This document shows, in pieces, positions 52,687 to 62,752 of a stretch of DNA of 64,000 nucleotides. The translations under genes were made by a program, and so were the position numbers. The stretch lies in the NCBI RefSeq assembly GCF_009451885.1, contig NZ_WIAO01000013.1, positions 78,166 to 142,165 of the forward strand. Direction: 5' to 3'. The notes under the pieces are model-generated. The model did not search any database. It was given only the letters and a program-made list of their open reading frames with translations, and was not told the origin of the DNA. This stretch comes from Glycomyces albidus (GTDB taxonomy: Bacteria > Actinomycetota > Actinomycetes > Mycobacteriales > Micromonosporaceae). Within the stretch, counting starts at the first letter, position 1. Every line of letters begins with the position of its first letter.

Positions 52687-53102
52687 TTTCCCGGCTGCGG
52701 GGATGCCGCTTTGACGGTCACGATCTCGCAGTGCGCACCGGGTGTCCGCTCGAACTTGCAGTCGACGGTCAGCAGCGGAACCGCGAGTGCCTCCGCCAGC
52801 GCGACATATGCGGCATCGTACGGCCACATGTTCGCCCGCAGTTCCCAGATCCGAGCGAGGTACCACGTGTGCTCGTACCGGGTGATGGCCAATTGCTGCA
52901 GCACTTCCAGCGCATAGTCGGCCTTGCCCTGCGCAAGCTTTCCGCCCCGCACCAGTCCACGGAGTGATGAGGCGCATTCGAGATCGATGCCGTGAGGGGT
53001 GGCAAGGCTTCCCTCTGATTCGGCCGCTCCACGGACTCGCTCGGCTCGTTCGTCGTCGCCGACCAGGAACTCGACCATCGCGGAGGTGTCGATGACGATC
53101 AC
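52683..53102 (-). CDS. vapC: PIN-domain toxin VapC
   Basis: 139 aa PIN-domain ribonuclease. The acidic metal site is visible: Asp5 in VIDTSAMVEFL, Glu in DLECASSLRGL near 42, Asp in NMWPYDAAYVALAEAL near 96, and Asp in LLTVDCKF near 113. VapC toxins cut tRNA or rRNA when freed from antitoxin. It overlaps the antitoxin gene by 4 bp (53099-53102) and the third gene by 4 bp. GC is lower than in flanking upp and the phosphomutase gene, so the module may have been inserted into a salvage gene cluster. Confidence 0.9.
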   Translation of the reverse strand: MIVIDTSAMVEFLVGDDERAERVRGAAESEGSLATPHGIDLECASSLRGLVRGGKLAQGKADYALEVLQQLAITRYEHTWYLARIWELRANMWPYDAAYVALAEALAVPLLTVDCKFERTPGAHCEIVTVKAASPQPGK

Positions 53103-53335
53103 TGGCGGTGCGCCCGGCTTTCCTCGATGGCGGTGAGCACGTCGTCGGCCGTCACTCCGCTGCCTCTGGAGTTCTCACGGCTGCGCTCGATGGCTTCTTC
53201 GACGGTGATCCGCTTCGAATCCTGTTCGAGCAGGTGCTTCGCAAAGCCCTCCACGGTGGTGTGGTTCTTCTGCGCGCGCAGTCGCAGTCGGGCCATCACG
53301 TCTTCGGGCACGTCGTGGAGTTCGAGATCAGCCAT
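53099..53335 (-). CDS. vapB: VapB/FitA-type antitoxin
   Basis: 78 aa. The N-terminus LELHDVPEDVMARLRLRAQKN has the ribbon-helix-helix plan of FitA-type antitoxins, and TTVEGFAKHLLEQ gives the second helix. The C-terminal part (EEAIERSRENSRGSG, then DDVLTAIEESRAHR) is the flexible segment that normally covers the toxin active site; its basic and acidic mix fits. The ATG at 53335 is the natural RHH start; the frame is open to 53380 but those residues do not fit. First gene of a three-gene overlapping operon, probably self-repressed by the VapBC complex. Confidence 0.87.
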   Translation of the reverse strand: MADLELHDVPEDVMARLRLRAQKNHTTVEGFAKHLLEQDSKRITVEEAIERSRENSRGSGVTADDVLTAIEESRAHRQ

Positions 53336-53391
53336 GATTCGAGGGTAGGCGACCAGCCGTCGGATTTCATGTTCTGACACGCCGTGCGGAA

Positions 53392-53418
53392 GGGGCCGGG
53401 CGCGCAGCGCCCGGCCCC
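53392..53418. terminator. terminator of the phosphomutase gene
   Basis: Perfect 12-bp arms GGGGCCGGGCGC and GCGCCCGGCCCC with a 3-nt loop. Confidence 0.7.
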
Positions 53419-53432
53419 GGTGGTTCCGGCTG

Positions 53433-55106
53433 CTAGTGCGGGACGCCGAGGATCGCGGCGACCTCGGCGCGGAGGGCCTGGACGCTCGCGCGGGCGCGCT
53501 CGCGGGCGGCGGTGAGGTCGCCGCCGACGTCCTCGCGGACTTCGAGGTAGGCCTTCAGCTTCGGCTCGGTCCCGCTCGGGCGGCACACGACCCTGGCGTT
53601 GGCCGTCGCGACGGTGACGACGTCGGCGTCGGGGAGCCGGTCGAGGTAGTCGGTGACCGGTTCGTCGAGCAGGGACGCCGGCCGGTGGGCGCGCAGGCGC
53701 TTCATGCACGCGGCGATCTCGCCGAGGTCGTCGACGCGGACCGAGAGCTGGCCGGTCTCGTAGACGCCGAACTCCTCGGCGAGCTCGTCGAGGCGGTCCT
53801 GGAGGGTCGCGAAGCGGGCGGCCTGGCCGGCGGCGATCTCGGCGACGACCAGGGCCGCCGAGATGCCGTCCTTGTCGCGCAGGAACTCCGGCGCGACGCA
53901 GTAGCCGAGGGCCTCCTCGAACGCGAACGCCAGGTCGGGGCTGGTGCGCGCCAGCCACTTGAAGCCCGTCAGCGTCTCCATGTACGGCAGGCCGCGCCGC
54001 TCGCACATGGCCTTGAGCTGGGTGGTGGACACGATCGTCGTCGCGTAGGTGCCCTTGTGGCCCTTGCGCATCCAGTGGTCGGCGAGGAGCACGCCGACCT
54101 CGTTGCCCGAGAGCTGGCGCCAGCCGCCGTCGGCGGTGGGGACGGCGACGGAGCAGCGGTCGGCGTCCGGGTCGAGCGCGATCGCCACGTCGGCGCCTTC
54201 CTCGGCGGCGAGGGCCGTGAGCAGGTCGATCGCGCCGGGCTCCTCGGGGTTGGGGAAGGCGACCGTGGGGAAGTCGGCGTCGGGGTCGGCCTGCTCGGGC
54301 ACCAGCGCGGGCGTCGGGAACCCGGCGCGCTCCATGGCCTGCACGAGGGTGCGGCCGCCGACGCCGTGCATCGGGGTCGCCACGGACGCGAGGCGCTTGG
54401 GGTCGTCGGGGTCGACGACCGAGGCGACCGCCGCCAGGTACTCGTCGAGGACGGTCTCGTCGAGGGTCTCGCCCTCGTCGCCGAGGGGGATCTCCGAGAG
54501 CGGCCCGAGCGCTTCGATCGCGGCCTCGATCTCGGTGTCGGCGGGCGGGACGATCTGCGCGCCCGCGCCGAGCTCGCCGCCGAGCTCGCGGCCCAGGTAC
54601 ACCTTGTAGCCGTTGTCCTGCGGCGGGTTGTGGCTGGCGGTCACCTGCACCGCGGCCGCCGCCTCCAGGCGGGTCACCGCGAACGCGGTCACCGGGGTCG
54701 GCAGCGGGCCGGGCATGACCAGGGCGCGGCGCCCCGAACCCGTGACGACGCGGGCGGTCTCGAGGGCGAACTCGCGGCTGCCGTGCCGCGCGTCGTAGCC
54801 GATCACGACCGGGCCCTCGGCGCCCTTGGCGTCCAGCCAGGACGCGAGCCCGGCGGCGGCGGCGCGGACCACCGCGAGGTTCATCCCGTTGGGGCCGGCG
54901 CGGAGCGGGCCGCGCAGACCCGCGGTGCCGAACTTCAGGCGCCCCGAGAAGCGGTCGGCCAGTTCGGCCTCCGACTCCGGGAGGCCGTCGAGGAGCCGGT
55001 AGAGCTCGTCGCGGCCGGCCTTGTCGGGGTCGTCGGTGATCCACTGCAGCGCTTTGGCGCGCAGGGCGTCCAGATTCTCGTCGTAGACAGGCGAAGCGTC
55101 GGTCAT
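53433..55106 (-). CDS. phosphoglucomutase/phosphomannomutase family enzyme
   Basis: 557 aa alpha-D-phosphohexomutase. Domain 1 carries GTAGLRGPLRAGPNGMN and the phosphoserine loop VTASHNPPQDNGYKVY near residue 155. The metal loop is ALDPDADRCSV near 311, the sugar loop is around YMETLTGFKW near 375, and the phosphate-binding loop is VVCRPSGTEPKLKAYLEV near 510. The overall length and the SAELADRF and LKFGTAGLRG beginning match the longer PgcA/PGM2-like branch, which converts glucose 1-phosphate and 6-phosphate or ribose/deoxyribose 1-phosphates. The neighbourhood of deoC and upp favours a pentose role, but the sequence does not decide it. The ATG at 55106 has no clear Shine-Dalgarno sequence. 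Confidence 0.9.
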   Translation of the reverse strand: MTDASPVYDENLDALRAKALQWITDDPDKAGRDELYRLLDGLPESEAELADRFSGRLKFGTAGLRGPLRAGPNGMNLAVVRAAAAGLASWLDAKGAEGPVVIGYDARHGSREFALETARVVTGSGRRALVMPGPLPTPVTAFAVTRLEAAAAVQVTASHNPPQDNGYKVYLGRELGGELGAGAQIVPPADTEIEAAIEALGPLSEIPLGDEGETLDETVLDEYLAAVASVVDPDDPKRLASVATPMHGVGGRTLVQAMERAGFPTPALVPEQADPDADFPTVAFPNPEEPGAIDLLTALAAEEGADVAIALDPDADRCSVAVPTADGGWRQLSGNEVGVLLADHWMRKGHKGTYATTIVSTTQLKAMCERRGLPYMETLTGFKWLARTSPDLAFAFEEALGYCVAPEFLRDKDGISAALVVAEIAAGQAARFATLQDRLDELAEEFGVYETGQLSVRVDDLGEIAACMKRLRAHRPASLLDEPVTDYLDRLPDADVVTVATANARVVCRPSGTEPKLKAYLEVREDVGGDLTAARERARASVQALRAEVAAILGVPH

Positions 55107-55162
55107 GTGGAAATGGTCGCATATCCGCAGCCTGGGAGACCGGTGTTGCGGACGGTGTGGCC

Positions 55163-57121
55163 TCAGCCGGTCTGGAAGGAAGCCACGGCGGTGTCGTAGA
55201 CCGCCTGTGATAGCTCCCAGACGTCCGCGTCGCCGGAGATGAAGACCCCGAACGTGGTCCCGTCGCCGGCGTCGACGATCGCCCAGATCGAGTGCCGCTC
55301 GGCCCCGACGTCGTCGAGGTTCGTCCCGGTGTACTCCAGGACGGTGCCGCTCATGCCGCCGAACTCGGTGTCCGCGAGCTGCACCTGCTCCAGGTCGGTC
55401 ATGTCCTCGTCGAGGCCGTCCCAGTACTCGGTGAGGTAGCCCTCGGTGTCGCCGGCGCCGCGGGTCGATTCGGAGTAGAACCGCACCCACTGGGTCTCGT
55501 CCTCGGGGTTGACATAGGACACGAAGTCGTCGCCGCCGTCGCCCGCGGTCCAGTCGGACGGGTAGTCGACGGTGAACCTGTCGCCCTCGTGCGCGGCGGT
55601 CGCGAACGGGGCCTCGCCGCCGTCGCCGGACGGCGACTCGCCGTCCGCGGGCGACTCCCCGCCCTCGGCCTCCTCGCCCGCCCCGGGGTCCTCCCCGGTG
55701 CCGCCGCCGTCGCCGGTGACGAGTTTGAAAGCGCCCCAGCCGAGAACGAGGACGAGCATGACGCAGATCGCGATGACCGACGCGGACTTCCACGGGTTGC
55801 CGCGCTCGGGCTCGGGCTCCGGTTCGCGCACGCGCGGGCGCGGGCCCGTGTGCGGCGGCGACGTCTCCTGGAAGCCCTGCCCCATGCCGCCGCGGTAGGG
55901 CGGCGACTGGTGCCCGGGCCCGCCCGGGCTCGCGAGCGGCCCGGCGAGCAGCGCCTGGAGCTCCTGGCGGACCTGCGGCAGCGCCATGCGGTGCGCCGGG
56001 TCCTTCGCGAGCATCCCGCCCAGCAGCGGCGTCAGGGGCCCGGCGTTCCGCGGGCTCTCCGGCGGCTCCTGGACGACGGCCTTCATGGTCGAGACCGCGT
56101 CGCCGCGGTCGAACGGCGGCCGGCCTTCGACGGCCGCGTACAGGGTCACGCCGAGGCTGAACACGTCGCTGGCGGGCTCGGCCGGGTGCCCGACGGCCCG
56201 CTCGGGCGCGATGTAGTGCGCCGAGCCGAGGACCTTCCCGGGCGTCGTCCCGCCCGAGACCTGGTGCAGCTGGGCCGCACCGAAGTCGGAGAGGACGCAG
56301 CGCCCGTCGACGGAGATGAGGACGTTGCCGGGCTTGACGTCCCGGTGGATGATGCCGGCGTCGTGCGCCGCCTGGAGCGCGCCGACCAGTGCCAGGCCGA
56401 TCTTCGCGGCCACGCGCGGCGGGAGCGGCCCGTCCTGGGAGAGGATCTCGGCGAGGCTGCGGGACTGGAGCAGCTCCATGACGATCCACGGCAGGCCGCC
56501 GTGCTCGACCACGTCGAACACGCGGATCACCGACGGGTGCGAGAGCCCGGCCGCGATCTGCGCCTCGCGCCGCGACCGGTCGATGAGCTGGACGCGCTCG
56601 TGCGGCGGCAGGTCCGGGGGGAGGAACACCTCTTTGAGGGCGACCTCGCGGCGCAGCACGGTGTCGTGGGCGCGCCACACGGACCCGTTGCCGCCCTTGC
56701 CGACCAGGTCGCCGAGCCGGTAGCGGTCGCCGACGAGGTCGCCGGGCATGGCCCGGTTGCCCGGGAGGCCCGGGCCGGGGGCGCGCGGCCCGGGGCCGCC
56801 GCCGACGGCGAAGCTCTGGCCGAGGTTCCCGTAGTTGCCGTAGGAGGAGCTGTTGCGGCCCGAGGAGTCGCCGTAGGAGTCGCCGCCGTACGGGTCGCGG
56901 TTGTACCCCTGCCTGCCGGGGGAGTAGGGGCCGGCGCCCTCGTAGCGGCCGCCGAACGAGGGGTGCTGATCCCCGCCGCGCGGCTCCGAGCCGTACGGTC
57001 CGCCAGGACTCCCTTGGGGCCCTTGGTTCTCGAGGGGGTACCGAGGGGACGGCACGGGACCGGATCGGGGGTCCTCATAGGCGCCGGGACCACCGCGACC
57101 GTAGTCAGATGAGTACGTCAT
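55163..57121 (-). CDS. membrane serine/threonine protein kinase (PknB-like)
   Basis: 652 aa. A disordered Gly/Tyr/Pro-rich N-terminus of about 125 residues precedes the kinase domain (about 133-390): Gly loop LVGKGGNGSVW, catalytic Lys in VALKEVF, catalytic loop IIHRDVKPGNV, DFG motif SDFGAAQ and APE motif YIAPERAV. One membrane helix (about 442-466) leads to an extracytoplasmic part: an acidic Gly/Glu linker and a domain of about 150 residues (GDRFTVDYPSDWTAGDGG, then WVRFYSEST) of the PsbP/LpqN-like type. PASTA repeats are absent, so muropeptide binding is not expected. The ATG at 57121 has GAGGAG upstream. It is divergent from the mutase gene. Confidence 0.93.
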   Translation of the reverse strand: MTYSSDYGRGGPGAYEDPRSGPVPSPRYPLENQGPQGSPGGPYGSEPRGGDQHPSFGGRYEGAGPYSPGRQGYNRDPYGGDSYGDSSGRNSSSYGNYGNLGQSFAVGGGPGPRAPGPGLPGNRAMPGDLVGDRYRLGDLVGKGGNGSVWRAHDTVLRREVALKEVFLPPDLPPHERVQLIDRSRREAQIAAGLSHPSVIRVFDVVEHGGLPWIVMELLQSRSLAEILSQDGPLPPRVAAKIGLALVGALQAAHDAGIIHRDVKPGNVLISVDGRCVLSDFGAAQLHQVSGGTTPGKVLGSAHYIAPERAVGHPAEPASDVFSLGVTLYAAVEGRPPFDRGDAVSTMKAVVQEPPESPRNAGPLTPLLGGMLAKDPAHRMALPQVRQELQALLAGPLASPGGPGHQSPPYRGGMGQGFQETSPPHTGPRPRVREPEPEPERGNPWKSASVIAICVMLVLVLGWGAFKLVTGDGGGTGEDPGAGEEAEGGESPADGESPSGDGGEAPFATAAHEGDRFTVDYPSDWTAGDGGDDFVSYVNPEDETQWVRFYSESTRGAGDTEGYLTEYWDGLDEDMTDLEQVQLADTEFGGMSGTVLEYTGTNLDDVGAERHSIWAIVDAGDGTTFGVFISGDADVWELSQAVYDTAVASFQTG

Positions 57122-57289
57122 GCAACCACTCCTCGCGAGGGATCCCTCCTAGTCTGCCGCGTCCCGGCCACCGGCGCTGAACCGGGATACGCAAGGGATC
57201 CTCGGCCACTGGCGCGGGCGGGCCCGGCCCCGGGGGCGCGAAGGCGCCGCCGGGGAGCACTTGGCTTCCCGGAGGCGCAGTTCACCACC

Positions 57290-57295
57290 TAGGAT
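57290..57295 (+). promoter_or_regulatory. -10 element for leaderless mutase gene
   Basis: TAGGAT ends 7 nt before the ATG at 57303, which decides that start over an in-frame ATG at 57294. Confidence 0.4.
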
Positions 57296-57302
57296 GGCAG
57301 CC

Positions 57303-58889
<1,587 letters not shown>

Positions 58890-59424
58890 GAGATTCGACA
58901 CGAACGGTGAAGCGCACAACGTGTCTGTCGCCGCAATGGCCCCGCCGGGAAAAACTGGTCCCGGACGCGTCATCGAACGGCGACGCGTTCGCCGTCTGTT
59001 CAAAAGTCGGATCTCGGCCGTAACTTCCCGCTCCGGCAAGCGTTATGCCTAATGATGGCGGGTTCGGCCCGAAGGGCCGTGACCGGCTGTCGCGCGTCCG
59101 TGACCCCGGGCTCGGCACTGAGCGACCGGACGCGGCGAAGGGCGTCGCAAATCACGGCGCTAGCCGCAACGGAGTGCGATCGGATTAAGCTTGCCGAATC
59201 GCCCTCCATTTGGCTTTGATCCTCGGACCCGAATTGCGAGGCGCGAAGGAATGTACACGCTCACTGCGGAGAAAGTCGTCGAGATGGGTACCGCCACGAA
59301 ATCGAATGAGCCGCTGCCGGGTGCGATCGCCCCGGAGTCGAGTCTCGTGGTACCCGGCGCCCTGCCCTCGTTCGACACCGCAGCCGGGAGCGCTTCGCCC
59401 GGCACCACCGCTTCGGAGCAGGTC
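58890..59424 (+). other. intergenic region with lower GC upstream of the M20 gene
   Basis: GC is reduced, with several AT-rich patches (for example near 59030-59060 and 59185-59215). The M20 frame stays open back to 59191, so part of 59251-59424 may be coding as an N-terminal extension. A palindromic TTCGGCCCGAAGGGCC stretch lies near 59067. No other gene is supported. Confidence 0.45.
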
Positions 59425-60615
59425 ATGTCCACATCGCTGCCGGACTTCCTCGACGAATGGCTCGCCGCCCACGCCGCCGAGGTCATCGCCGCCCGCCGCC
59501 ACATCCACGCGAACCCGCGCCTGTCCCGCCAAGAGCAGGACACCGCGGCGTACGTCGCCGCGCGGCTCGCCGAATCCGGGCTCGAACCGCAGCTCATCCC
59601 CGACGGCACCGGCCTGACCTGCGACATCGGCACCGGCGACCGGGTCATCGCGATCCGCGCCGACATGGACGCCCTGCCGATCCACGACCCGAAGCCGGTC
59701 CCGTACCGCTCCTCGGTCGAAGGCGTCTGCCACGCGTGCGGCCACGACGCCCACACGGCGATCGTGCTCGGCGTCGGCCGCGTCCTCCAGGAGATCGAGC
59801 GCCGCGAGGGACTGCCAGGCCGGTTCCGCCTCATCTTCCAGCCGTCCGAGGAGCAGTTCCCGTCCGGCGCGCCCACCATGATCAAGTACGGGGCGCTCAC
59901 CGACGTCGCCGCGATCTTCGCGTTCCACTGCGACCCGCAGTTCCAGGCCGGGAAGGTCGGCGTGCGCAACGGGCCGCTGACCGCCGCCTGCGACGTCATG
60001 GAGGTCCGCATGCAGGGCCGCGGCGGCCACACCTCCCGCCCGCACCTGACCACCGACCTGGTCAACGCCATCGGCCGCGTCGTCGTCGACGTGCCGGCGC
60101 TGGTCAACCGCCGCCTCGACCCGCGCCAGTCGGTCGCGATCGTGTTCGGCGCCGTCCAGGCCGGCGAGGCCGCGAACGCCATCCCGCAGGAGGCGCTCGC
60201 CCGCGCGACGGTCCGCGTCCACGGCCGCGAGACCTGGGACATGATCCCGGACCTGGTCCAGGAGATCACCCGCTCGGTCGCCCGCGCCTCCGGCGTCGAA
60301 TGCGAGATCGACTACCGCCGCGGCGTGCCGCCGGTCGTCAACGACCGCGCCGCCTCCGCCATGTTCGCCGGCGCCACCGCCGCGGCCCTCGGCGACGACG
60401 CCGTAGTCGAGGCCCCGATGTCCATGGGCGGCGAGGACTTCGCGTACTACCTGGAGCAGATCCCGGGCGCGATGGCCCGCCTCGGCGTCGGCCGCCCGGG
60501 CGAGCGCCTCGACATCCACCAGGGCAACTTCGACATCGACGAGGCCGCACTCTCGCACGGCGTCCGCGTCATGGTCCACACCGCCCTGGCCGCGGCCCAG
60601 AGCCCGGTCTTCTAG
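59425..60615 (+). CDS. M20-family amidohydrolase (peptidase M20D)
   Basis: 396 aa metal-dependent amidase that removes acyl groups from amino acid-type substrates. Motifs in order: IRADMDALPI near residue 80, the metal ligands in HACGHDAHTA near 105, the base and ligand pair in FQPSEEQFPSGAP near 140, GRGGHTSRPH near 197 in the dimerisation domain, and SMGGEDFAYYLEQIPG near 335. The ATG at 59425 has GGAG with 7 nt spacing and gives the family N-terminus (LPDFLDEWLAAHAAEVIAARRHIH). Earlier in-frame ATGs at 59251 and 59284 would add up to 58 low-complexity residues, and the one at 59251 has GAAGGA almost touching it. A terminator follows. Confidence 0.9.
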   Translation: MSTSLPDFLDEWLAAHAAEVIAARRHIHANPRLSRQEQDTAAYVAARLAESGLEPQLIPDGTGLTCDIGTGDRVIAIRADMDALPIHDPKPVPYRSSVEGVCHACGHDAHTAIVLGVGRVLQEIERREGLPGRFRLIFQPSEEQFPSGAPTMIKYGALTDVAAIFAFHCDPQFQAGKVGVRNGPLTAACDVMEVRMQGRGGHTSRPHLTTDLVNAIGRVVVDVPALVNRRLDPRQSVAIVFGAVQAGEAANAIPQEALARATVRVHGRETWDMIPDLVQEITRSVARASGVECEIDYRRGVPPVVNDRAASAMFAGATAAALGDDAVVEAPMSMGGEDFAYYLEQIPGAMARLGVGRPGERLDIHQGNFDIDEAALSHGVRVMVHTALAAAQSPVF

Positions 60616-60626
60616 AACTCAAGGAG

Positions 60627-60653
60627 CAGGGGAGGCGCGCAGCGCCTCCCCTG
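60627..60653 (+). terminator. terminator of the M20 gene
   Basis: Perfect 12-bp arms CAGGGGAGGCGC and GCGCCTCCCCTG with a 3-nt loop, 12 nt after the stop. Confidence 0.75.
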
Positions 60654-60697
60654 TCCGTTCGACGATCGGCGGGCTCCCCGCACCTGCGGCTGCGGCA

Positions 60698-60760
60698 ACG
60701 TGAACGGAGCGTCCGGGACGAACCGGACACCTGGGAACCCCCGACTGCAACGCTACGCGC
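60698..60760 (+). repeat. dispersed intergenic element, subfamily 1 copy B
   Basis: Begins ACGTGAACGGAGCGTCCGGG, keeps a GTCCGG/CCGGAC hairpin where copy A has CCCGG/CCGGG, and ends CCCCCGACTGCAACGCTACGCG. AGCGT and ACGCT near the ends can pair as in copy A. It lies between convergent genes. Confidence 0.6.
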
Positions 60761-60793
60761 GGCATGCGACACCCGCGGGCGTCCGGTCGCGCG

Positions 60794-61237
60794 CTACTCG
60801 GCGGTCGGGCGCTTGCGCAGGGCCTCGACGTAGTCCTGCGGGGCCCCGGCGGCCTCGGCGGCCTGGAGGATCTCGTCGAGGTACCACTGGCTCGGCAGCC
60901 CGCCCTCGAAGCCCTCGAAGACGTAGAGCCACACCGGACGATTCGCCTCGAGCGTCACCGCCTGGGTGTGCATCTTGCGGTACAGCTTCGAGTTGAAGCC
61001 CTCGAGCTCGTCGAGGACCGCCCGGTCTGCCGGGTCGAGGTCGTAGAGCGACACGAACACCCGCTCACCCGGGTCTTCCACCACCGTGGCGACCGCGGAC
61101 TCCCAGCCGAGGTCGGCGCCCCCGAACGTCAGACGCCAGCCCTCCAGCCAGCCCGTGCCGACCAGCGGCGAGCGCGGACAGGTCGCACGCATGCGGGCAG
61201 GGTCGAGATTCGAGCCATACGCGGCATAGAGATGCAC
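60794..61237 (-). CDS. gamma-glutamylcyclotransferase-like protein
   Basis: 147 aa with the GGCT fold. The substrate-binding loop YGSNLDP is at residues 7-13, the expected catalytic Glu is Glu79 in LDELEGFNSKLYRK, and VWLYVFEG and SQWYLDEILQAAEAAG complete the barrel and last helix. Members cyclise gamma-glutamyl amines to 5-oxoproline. In an organism using mycothiol rather than glutathione, the substrate would be another gamma-glutamyl compound. The GTG at 61237 has TATCTT (complement of 61244-61249) 6 nt upstream, suggesting a leaderless transcript. It is divergent from lpdA. Confidence 0.85.
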   Translation of the reverse strand: MHLYAAYGSNLDPARMRATCPRSPLVGTGWLEGWRLTFGGADLGWESAVATVVEDPGERVFVSLYDLDPADRAVLDELEGFNSKLYRKMHTQAVTLEANRPVWLYVFEGFEGGLPSQWYLDEILQAAEAAGAPQDYVEALRKRPTAE

Positions 61238-61243
61238 GACTCG

Positions 61244-61249
61244 AAGATA
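61244..61249 (-). promoter_or_regulatory. -10 element for leaderless GGCT gene
   Basis: TATCTT on the minus strand 6 nt before the GTG at 61237; a TTCAGT hexamer 17 bp further up (complement of 61267-61272) is a possible -35. Confidence 0.4.
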
Positions 61250-61299
61250 CCCTTAAACCAGCCCGCACTGAAGCATCCCGAACACCGAAAGGCGCGCCA

Positions 61300-62685
61300 G
61301 TGTCACGAGTAGCGATCATCGGCGGCGGCCCGGCCGGGTACGAGGCGGCCCTCGTGGCGGCCCAGCTCGGCGCCGAAGTCACCCTTATCGAGGCCACGGG
61401 GGCCGGCGGCGCGTGCGTCCTCTCGGACTGCGTCCCCTCCAAGACCTTCATCGCCGCCTCCAACGTGCTCACCGAGATCCACGAATCCAGCGAGCTCGGC
61501 GTGGCGGCGAAAGAGGCCACCACCGACCCCGCCGCCGTCAACGGCCGGGTGCGCCGCCTCGCCACCCAGCAGTCCGCCGACATCGCCCAGAAACTCGTCA
61601 ACGCCGGCGTCGACATCGTCTACGGCCGCGGGGCGCTCCGCGTCGACAAGGGCTACAACTACGTCCACGAACTCCACGTCGTCCCCATCGAAGGCGAGCC
61701 GTTCGACTCCGAGGCCGACGTCGTCCTCATCGCCACCGGCGCCACCCCCCGCACCCTCACCTCCGCCCCCGTCGACGGCGAGCGCATCCTCACCTGGCGC
61801 CAGCTCTACGACCTCAAGGAACTCCCCGAGCACCTCATCGTCGTCGGCTCCGGCGTCACCGGCGCCGAGTTCGCCTCCGCCTACCAGTCCATGGGCTCGG
61901 CCGTCACCCTCATCTCCTCCCGCGACCGGGTCATGCCCCACGAGGACGCCGAAGCCGCCGAGACCGTCGGCCGCGTGTTCGTGCGCCGCGGCATGGACGT
62001 CCGCAACCACTCCCGCGCCGCCGCCGCCCGCCGCACCGAGAACGGCGTCGAGGTCGAACTCGACGACGGCACCGTCATCGAAGGCAGCCACGCACTCATC
62101 TGCGTCGGCTCCATCCCCAACTCCGACAACCTCGGCCTGCACGCCTACGGGATCACCGTGGACGAGCGCGGGTTCATCCCCGTCGACAAGGTCTCGCGCA
62201 CCAACGTCCCCGGCGTGTACGCCGCGGGCGACGTCACCGGCGTCCACGCGCTCGCGTCGGTCGCCGCCATGCAGGGCCGCATCGCGATCTGGCACGCCCT
62301 CGGCGAGGCCGTGCGCCCCATCAAACTCGCCCACGTCGCGGCCAACGTGTTCACCGACCCCGAGCTCGCCTCGGTCGGCGTCACCCAGGCCGATGTGGAC
62401 TCCGGGAAGGCGGACTGCCGCGGGGTGCTGCTGCCGTTCGCGTCGAACCCGCGCGCCAAGATGGTCGACCGCACGGAGGGCTTCGTGAAGCTGTTCGCGT
62501 GGAACTCCTCGGGGATCGTCGCCGGCGGCGTCGTGGTCGGCTCCCGCGCCTCCGAGCTCATCACCCCGATCGCGCTCGCCGTGGAGCAGCGCCTCACCGT
62601 CGAGCAGGTCGCCCGCACGTTCACGATCTACCCGTCGCTGTCGGGCTCGGTCGCCGAGGCGGCCCGCCAGCTCATGGAGTTCTAG
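61300..62685 (+). CDS. lpdA: NAD(P)H quinone reductase of the LpdA flavoprotein family
   Basis: 461 aa flavoprotein disulfide-reductase fold. FAD loop AIIGGGPAGYEAA at the N-terminus, NAD(P) loop VVGSGVTGAEFASAY near 187, FAD-contacting VYAAGDVTGVHALAS near 306. GGACVLSDCVPSKTFIAS (Cys39, Cys44) replaces the GGTCLNVGCIPSK of lipoamide dehydrogenase. The C-terminal catalytic His-Glu motif is absent: FTIYPSLSGSVAEAA is found where HAHPTLSE is expected. These changes fit the actinobacterial LpdA (Rv3303c-type) quinone reductases rather than dihydrolipoamide dehydrogenase. As I recall, LpdA relatives have Ala where this protein has Cys39. GTG start at 61300 with AAAGG upstream. Confidence 0.9.
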   Translation: MSRVAIIGGGPAGYEAALVAAQLGAEVTLIEATGAGGACVLSDCVPSKTFIAASNVLTEIHESSELGVAAKEATTDPAAVNGRVRRLATQQSADIAQKLVNAGVDIVYGRGALRVDKGYNYVHELHVVPIEGEPFDSEADVVLIATGATPRTLTSAPVDGERILTWRQLYDLKELPEHLIVVGSGVTGAEFASAYQSMGSAVTLISSRDRVMPHEDAEAAETVGRVFVRRGMDVRNHSRAAAARRTENGVEVELDDGTVIEGSHALICVGSIPNSDNLGLHAYGITVDERGFIPVDKVSRTNVPGVYAAGDVTGVHALASVAAMQGRIAIWHALGEAVRPIKLAHVAANVFTDPELASVGVTQADVDSGKADCRGVLLPFASNPRAKMVDRTEGFVKLFAWNSSGIVAGGVVVGSRASELITPIALAVEQRLTVEQVARTFTIYPSLSGSVAEAARQLMEF

Positions 62686-62700
62686 CAGAGAGCACGAGAG

Positions 62701-62745
62701 CACGGCGATGCCCGCGGGAGGTCCGCTCCCGCGGGCATCGCCGTG
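62701..62745. terminator. bidirectional terminator between lpdA and the lectin gene
   Basis: Perfect 20-bp arms (62701-62720, 62726-62745) with a 5-nt loop; the longest perfect stem in the window. Confidence 0.85.
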
Positions 62746-62752
62746 CCCATGC

